Assembly (NCBI GenBank): GCA_019638355.1
Contig: JAHBTY010000002.1
Location: forward strand, 664,108 to 728,107
Direction of reading: 5' to 3'
From: Cyclobacteriaceae bacterium
GTDB lineage: Bacteria > Bacteroidota > Bacteroidia > Cytophagales > Cyclobacteriaceae
Length of the DNA: 64,000 nucleotides
The translations under genes were made by a program, and so were the position numbers. Shown here piece after piece: positions 61,723 to 64,000 of the stretch; position 1 is the first letter of the stretch; each line of letters starts with the position of its first letter. Below the pieces are notes generated by a model, which saw nothing but the letters and a program-made list of their open reading frames with translations, was not told the DNA's origin and did no database searches.

Positions 61723-62040
61723 ATGGCAAATCAACAAACCGTATTGGATCGAATTAAACGAATTGTCTTGGACAGAGACCCATTAGCAAAGGTCTATCTG
61801 TACGGTTCCAGAGCCCGAGGTACAATGAAGCCCGATTCAGACTGGGACTTACTAATACTTTTAAGCAAAGAGAAAATTACGGCTGACGTTGAGAAAAACG
61901 TGACTTCCCCTCTTTACGACCTGGAATTCGAAATCGGAGAGGTTATTAGTCCAATGGTTTATTCAGCCACAGAATGGAACACCAAACATCGGGTAACACC
62001 TTTCTATTCAAACGTGATGAAAGAGGGCAAATTATTATGA
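61723..62040 (+). CDS. MNT-type minimal nucleotidyltransferase
   Basis: 105-aa protein with the nucleotidyltransferase signature YLYGSRARGTMKPDSDWDLL: GS at 28-29 and metal-binding D40 and D42. In MNT/HEPN toxin-antitoxin pairs this protein AMPylates and neutralises a HEPN ribonuclease. The expected HEPN gene starts at the usual ATGA overlap but stops after 15 codons, so the MNT is orphaned. AT-rich accessory surroundings. Confidence 0.88.
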   Translation: MANQQTVLDRIKRIVLDRDPLAKVYLYGSRARGTMKPDSDWDLLILLSKEKITADVEKNVTSPLYDLEFEIGEVISPMVYSATEWNTKHRVTPFYSNVMKEGKLL

Positions 62041-62084
62041 GTGACTTCAAGCAAGAAGATAAAATTCAAAGAATCTTCGGTTAG
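62037..62084 (+). pseudogene. Truncated HEPN partner (15 codons)
   Basis: The ATG overlaps the MNT stop (ATGA) and reads MSDFKQEDKIQRIFG before TAG. MSxFKxED is how Bacteroidota HEPN partners of MNT commonly begin (from memory). Nothing HEPN-like follows in any frame to 62315. That 230-bp stretch has no recognisable gene. Confidence 0.5.
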
Positions 62085-62315
62085 GTAAGCATTAGCTTCC
62101 TATGAAAAGCACGCTGCATCAAAAACCCACGCAGCTCACCACCTTTTAAAATTTTCTGAATTCGTAATTCCTGAGCGCGGCTAAAAATATAGTTCTGGAA
62201 ACGATTTGTTTGAGAGGTTGGGTTTCTTATATCTTACGGATGTAACTTGGGTCTAATCCATAGAATGACTTACAGCTAAATATTGTGGGCAATGTGCTAA
62301 TAAAATCTGACTGAA

Positions 62316-63572
62316 ATGGTAGTTGACATTAAGACATTGAATGCTGTGCTAGGAATTTTCTCAAAGCTACGAGAAGGTTTTATATATCTAAAAGGAACTA
62401 ATCTCTTTCTAAAGGACACTTCAATAAGCGACATAGTTGAGAGATACTTTGGATTTGAACAATTACCAAATTCGAAAATTAAGTTCAATGGAAGGCTTTC
62501 ATGGTATGCCTATAATACAAATTTTTTAGCTTACTCACCATTCATTACGAGAGGTACGAAAGAACAACAGAAATTAATTCCTGTCATTAATCCAAATACA
62601 GGAAAGCCGATGGCAAAGTTTTCCCTTAATACGACTTTTCAAAGATTGAGTGTTCCATCAATAAAATTAAACGAGATTCAACTTTCAGATGGAACATTCG
62701 CTAAAATCGTTTGGCTATATCCAGAAACCACAAAAGGATTAATACTTGAGCCATTAAAAGGTGGACAAGAGGACTTGAGCAACCCATTGACGGTATTTAA
62801 ACTCAGTGAGAACGACCGACCAATTCCGTGTCTCGTTGCCTCTCAAAAGAATATAAATGACCATTTAAATAGGTCTGTTGAAATCATTGGAAAAATAACG
62901 ACAGCACCATTATCAATAATGGAAAAATTATTAAGTTCATTGGACCCATTTATGACAAATGTGTATGGTAATTTTTATAGACCATTTTCAACTAATGAGG
63001 GGATATTAGCAATTGATTTACGTGGAAATGAAGACTCAATTGTAAATAAAGAAGAAAAGACTTTACCCTTTCAAATATCATACACAGTTCAGGGAAAGAT
63101 TGAGTTTCACGACTCCTCTAAAGATTTAAGACAACAGGTAAATAATATTGCGAATGATTCCATACCAGACAGACAAGGAATGGGTAAACTAAGTCAGTTC
63201 GGAATTGGAGACCATCCTGTAAAGAGTTTGTTGACAATAGGTGATATTACTTGGCAGGTAAATGACAGCATTAGTTGTTATGCTATGTCGTTAGAAGTTG
63301 AAACTGGCGATATCAGATTGTTCCAAGAAAAGATAACTAAAATGGCGAACAACTGGCAGGGCTGGCAGAAGAAAACAAGAAATGATATAAAGAGAAAGAC
63401 AGGACATGATGTTAAAATTTTACCAATATTATGTTCTAATTCAGACCAAGCTAAATTATTTCACCCGGCTGGAATGCAAATCTCGAAGGAAATTGAATCG
63501 AGACTTTTCAATGAAAATCCTGCAATAAGAGAATCAATCGACTGGTTAAAAATAAGTACCGGTAGAATTTAA
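62316..63572 (+). CDS. Unrecognised 418-aa protein, AT-rich accessory gene
   Basis: Intact frame from ATG at 62316. No signal peptide or transmembrane segment is evident. The N-terminal region (about 1-80) is mixed helical and the middle is beta-rich (AKIVWLYPETTKGLILEPLK). The C-terminal third is helical and basic (ITKMANNWQGWQKKTRNDIK). No motif recognised. The gene is more AT-rich than flanking core genes and lies by an orphan MNT, suggesting an acquired, possibly defence-type gene; this is inference from context only. Confidence 0.7.
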   Translation: MVVDIKTLNAVLGIFSKLREGFIYLKGTNLFLKDTSISDIVERYFGFEQLPNSKIKFNGRLSWYAYNTNFLAYSPFITRGTKEQQKLIPVINPNTGKPMAKFSLNTTFQRLSVPSIKLNEIQLSDGTFAKIVWLYPETTKGLILEPLKGGQEDLSNPLTVFKLSENDRPIPCLVASQKNINDHLNRSVEIIGKITTAPLSIMEKLLSSLDPFMTNVYGNFYRPFSTNEGILAIDLRGNEDSIVNKEEKTLPFQISYTVQGKIEFHDSSKDLRQQVNNIANDSIPDRQGMGKLSQFGIGDHPVKSLLTIGDITWQVNDSISCYAMSLEVETGDIRLFQEKITKMANNWQGWQKKTRNDIKRKTGHDVKILPILCSNSDQAKLFHPAGMQISKEIESRLFNENPAIRESIDWLKISTGRI

Positions 63573-63786
63573 AATTGGGTTGCCCACAGCCCACAACAGA
63601 AGGCCTATACAACTCCAAAGAGAAGTTCTAAGATTGCGCCCCACTTCGCAGCGCAGTCTTTGCAAATCTAATTGCATTTAGAGAAAAATTTAGATTAGGT
63701 TTCTGATCCTGAATCGCGGAGTCCGAAGCGAGACTCTACGTAGAACTAATCTACTTGCTTTCCTAAAAATTTCGTAGGTTTCTCCT
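63573..63786. other. 214-bp gap without recognised gene
   Basis: Contains short inverted repeats, such as AATCTAA/TTAGATT around 63667-63699 and GAGTC/GACTC around 63718-63735. No RNA gene or promoter could be identified with confidence. Confidence 0.3.
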
Positions 63787-64000
63787 ATGACTTTCGATTA
63801 CATCATAGTAGGTGCGGGTTCGGCCGGTTGTGTGCTGGCCAATCGGCTTACCGAAAATCCGGCCATTACTGTTTTATTATTGGAAGCCGGGCCCAAGAAC
63901 ACCAAACTGGAAGTGGCCATTCCGGGTGGCTATCCCAAACTCCATCGCAGCTCCGTAGATTGGAATTGTTACTGGACGGAACCCCAACCCTATTTAACAA
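63787..64000 (+). CDS. GMC-family oxidoreductase (choline dehydrogenase-like), 3' end outside window
   Basis: The ATG at 63787 opens [20 protein letters not shown], the FAD-binding GxGxxG dinucleotide fold of glucose-methanol-choline oxidoreductases, followed by LLLEAGP (the Glu that binds ribose) and [11 protein letters not shown]. About 71 codons are visible before the window ends. These flavoenzymes oxidise alcohols; the substrate cannot be told. Confidence 0.92.
   Translation, partial: MTFDYIIVGAGSAGCVLANRLTENPAITVLLLEAGPKNTKLEVAIPGGYPKLHRSSVDWNCYWTEPQPYLT

Noticed and set aside
63573-63786. tRNA or small RNA in the last gap
   Set aside because: Short stems exist, but no cloverleaf, T-loop GTTCRA or terminator could be assembled.

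Overview
This window is Bacteroidota DNA, most likely from a Cytophagales-type bacterium (inferred). It has the lineage's usual marks: a mutY-ssb-gldD gliding block, an HU-TPR-small basic protein-rng block, many secreted proteins with short signal peptides or lipoboxes, PadR-linked FtsX-type permeases carrying an N-terminal prefix domain, and several TAnnTTTG -7 promoter elements. Shine-Dalgarno signals are weak. No rRNA, tRNA, prophage or CRISPR array was seen.

Layout. 1-7 kb: end of an MFS transporter, lysA, an alpha/beta hydrolase overlapping an RsmI-type methyltransferase, metK, a small outer-membrane-like protein and a Crp/Fnr regulator. 7-15 kb: a 1558-residue secreted beta-rich protein, a PH-like membrane protein, then prmA and tpiA separated by a RelE/ParE toxin-antitoxin pair. 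14.8-21 kb: DUF6702 and HupE/UreJ-like genes diverge, followed by two paralogous secreted M1 metallopeptidases. A frameshifted GxxExxY gene flanked by inverted repeats lies between the paralogues, and a 15-bp palindromic insert sits inside the second one.

21-31 kb: a VPS10/BNR propeller protein, hutF, then a tight minus-strand run transcribed in the order lipoprotein, DinB, PBP4-type peptidase, NagZ, small coiled-coil protein(s), N-formylglutamate amidohydrolase. HutF plus the deformylase give the formimino-Glu to formyl-Glu to Glu end of histidine breakdown. PBP4 and NagZ act on peptidoglycan. 31-41 kb: VOC and DUF4440 proteins, a propeller/Y_Y_Y membrane protein without a kinase, recG, a toxin-antitoxin pair whose toxin is frameshifted, gldD, ssb, mutY, and divergently HU and a TPR protein. 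41-51 kb: an mS38/bS22-like mini-protein, rng with a TTG start, two barrel-like proteins, htpG, a 55-residue zinc-ribbon membrane protein, an IF-2-N-like protein, arfB, an amidotransferase-like secreted protein, a DUF2306 protein and lepB.

51-61.5 kb is one minus-strand unit: a PadR repressor with a 19-bp inverted-repeat operator, three large FtsX/MacB-type permeases without a local ATPase, and an embedded class-C-type serine hydrolase. 61.5-63.8 kb looks accessory: an orphan MNT nucleotidyltransferase with a 15-codon stub of its expected HEPN partner, and an AT-rich 418-residue gene I cannot identify. The window ends in a GMC oxidoreductase.

The most unusual non-coding material is small palindromic DNA. 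There is a GGTCTGTG hairpin family (four copies near 51.3 kb, two near 25.9 kb), a CCGATAGCTATCGG-type palindrome (one copy in frame inside a peptidase gene), and cassette-like inverted repeats around the GxxExxY gene. The least explained protein-level candidates are the PadR-permease-hydrolase unit and the 418-residue gene.
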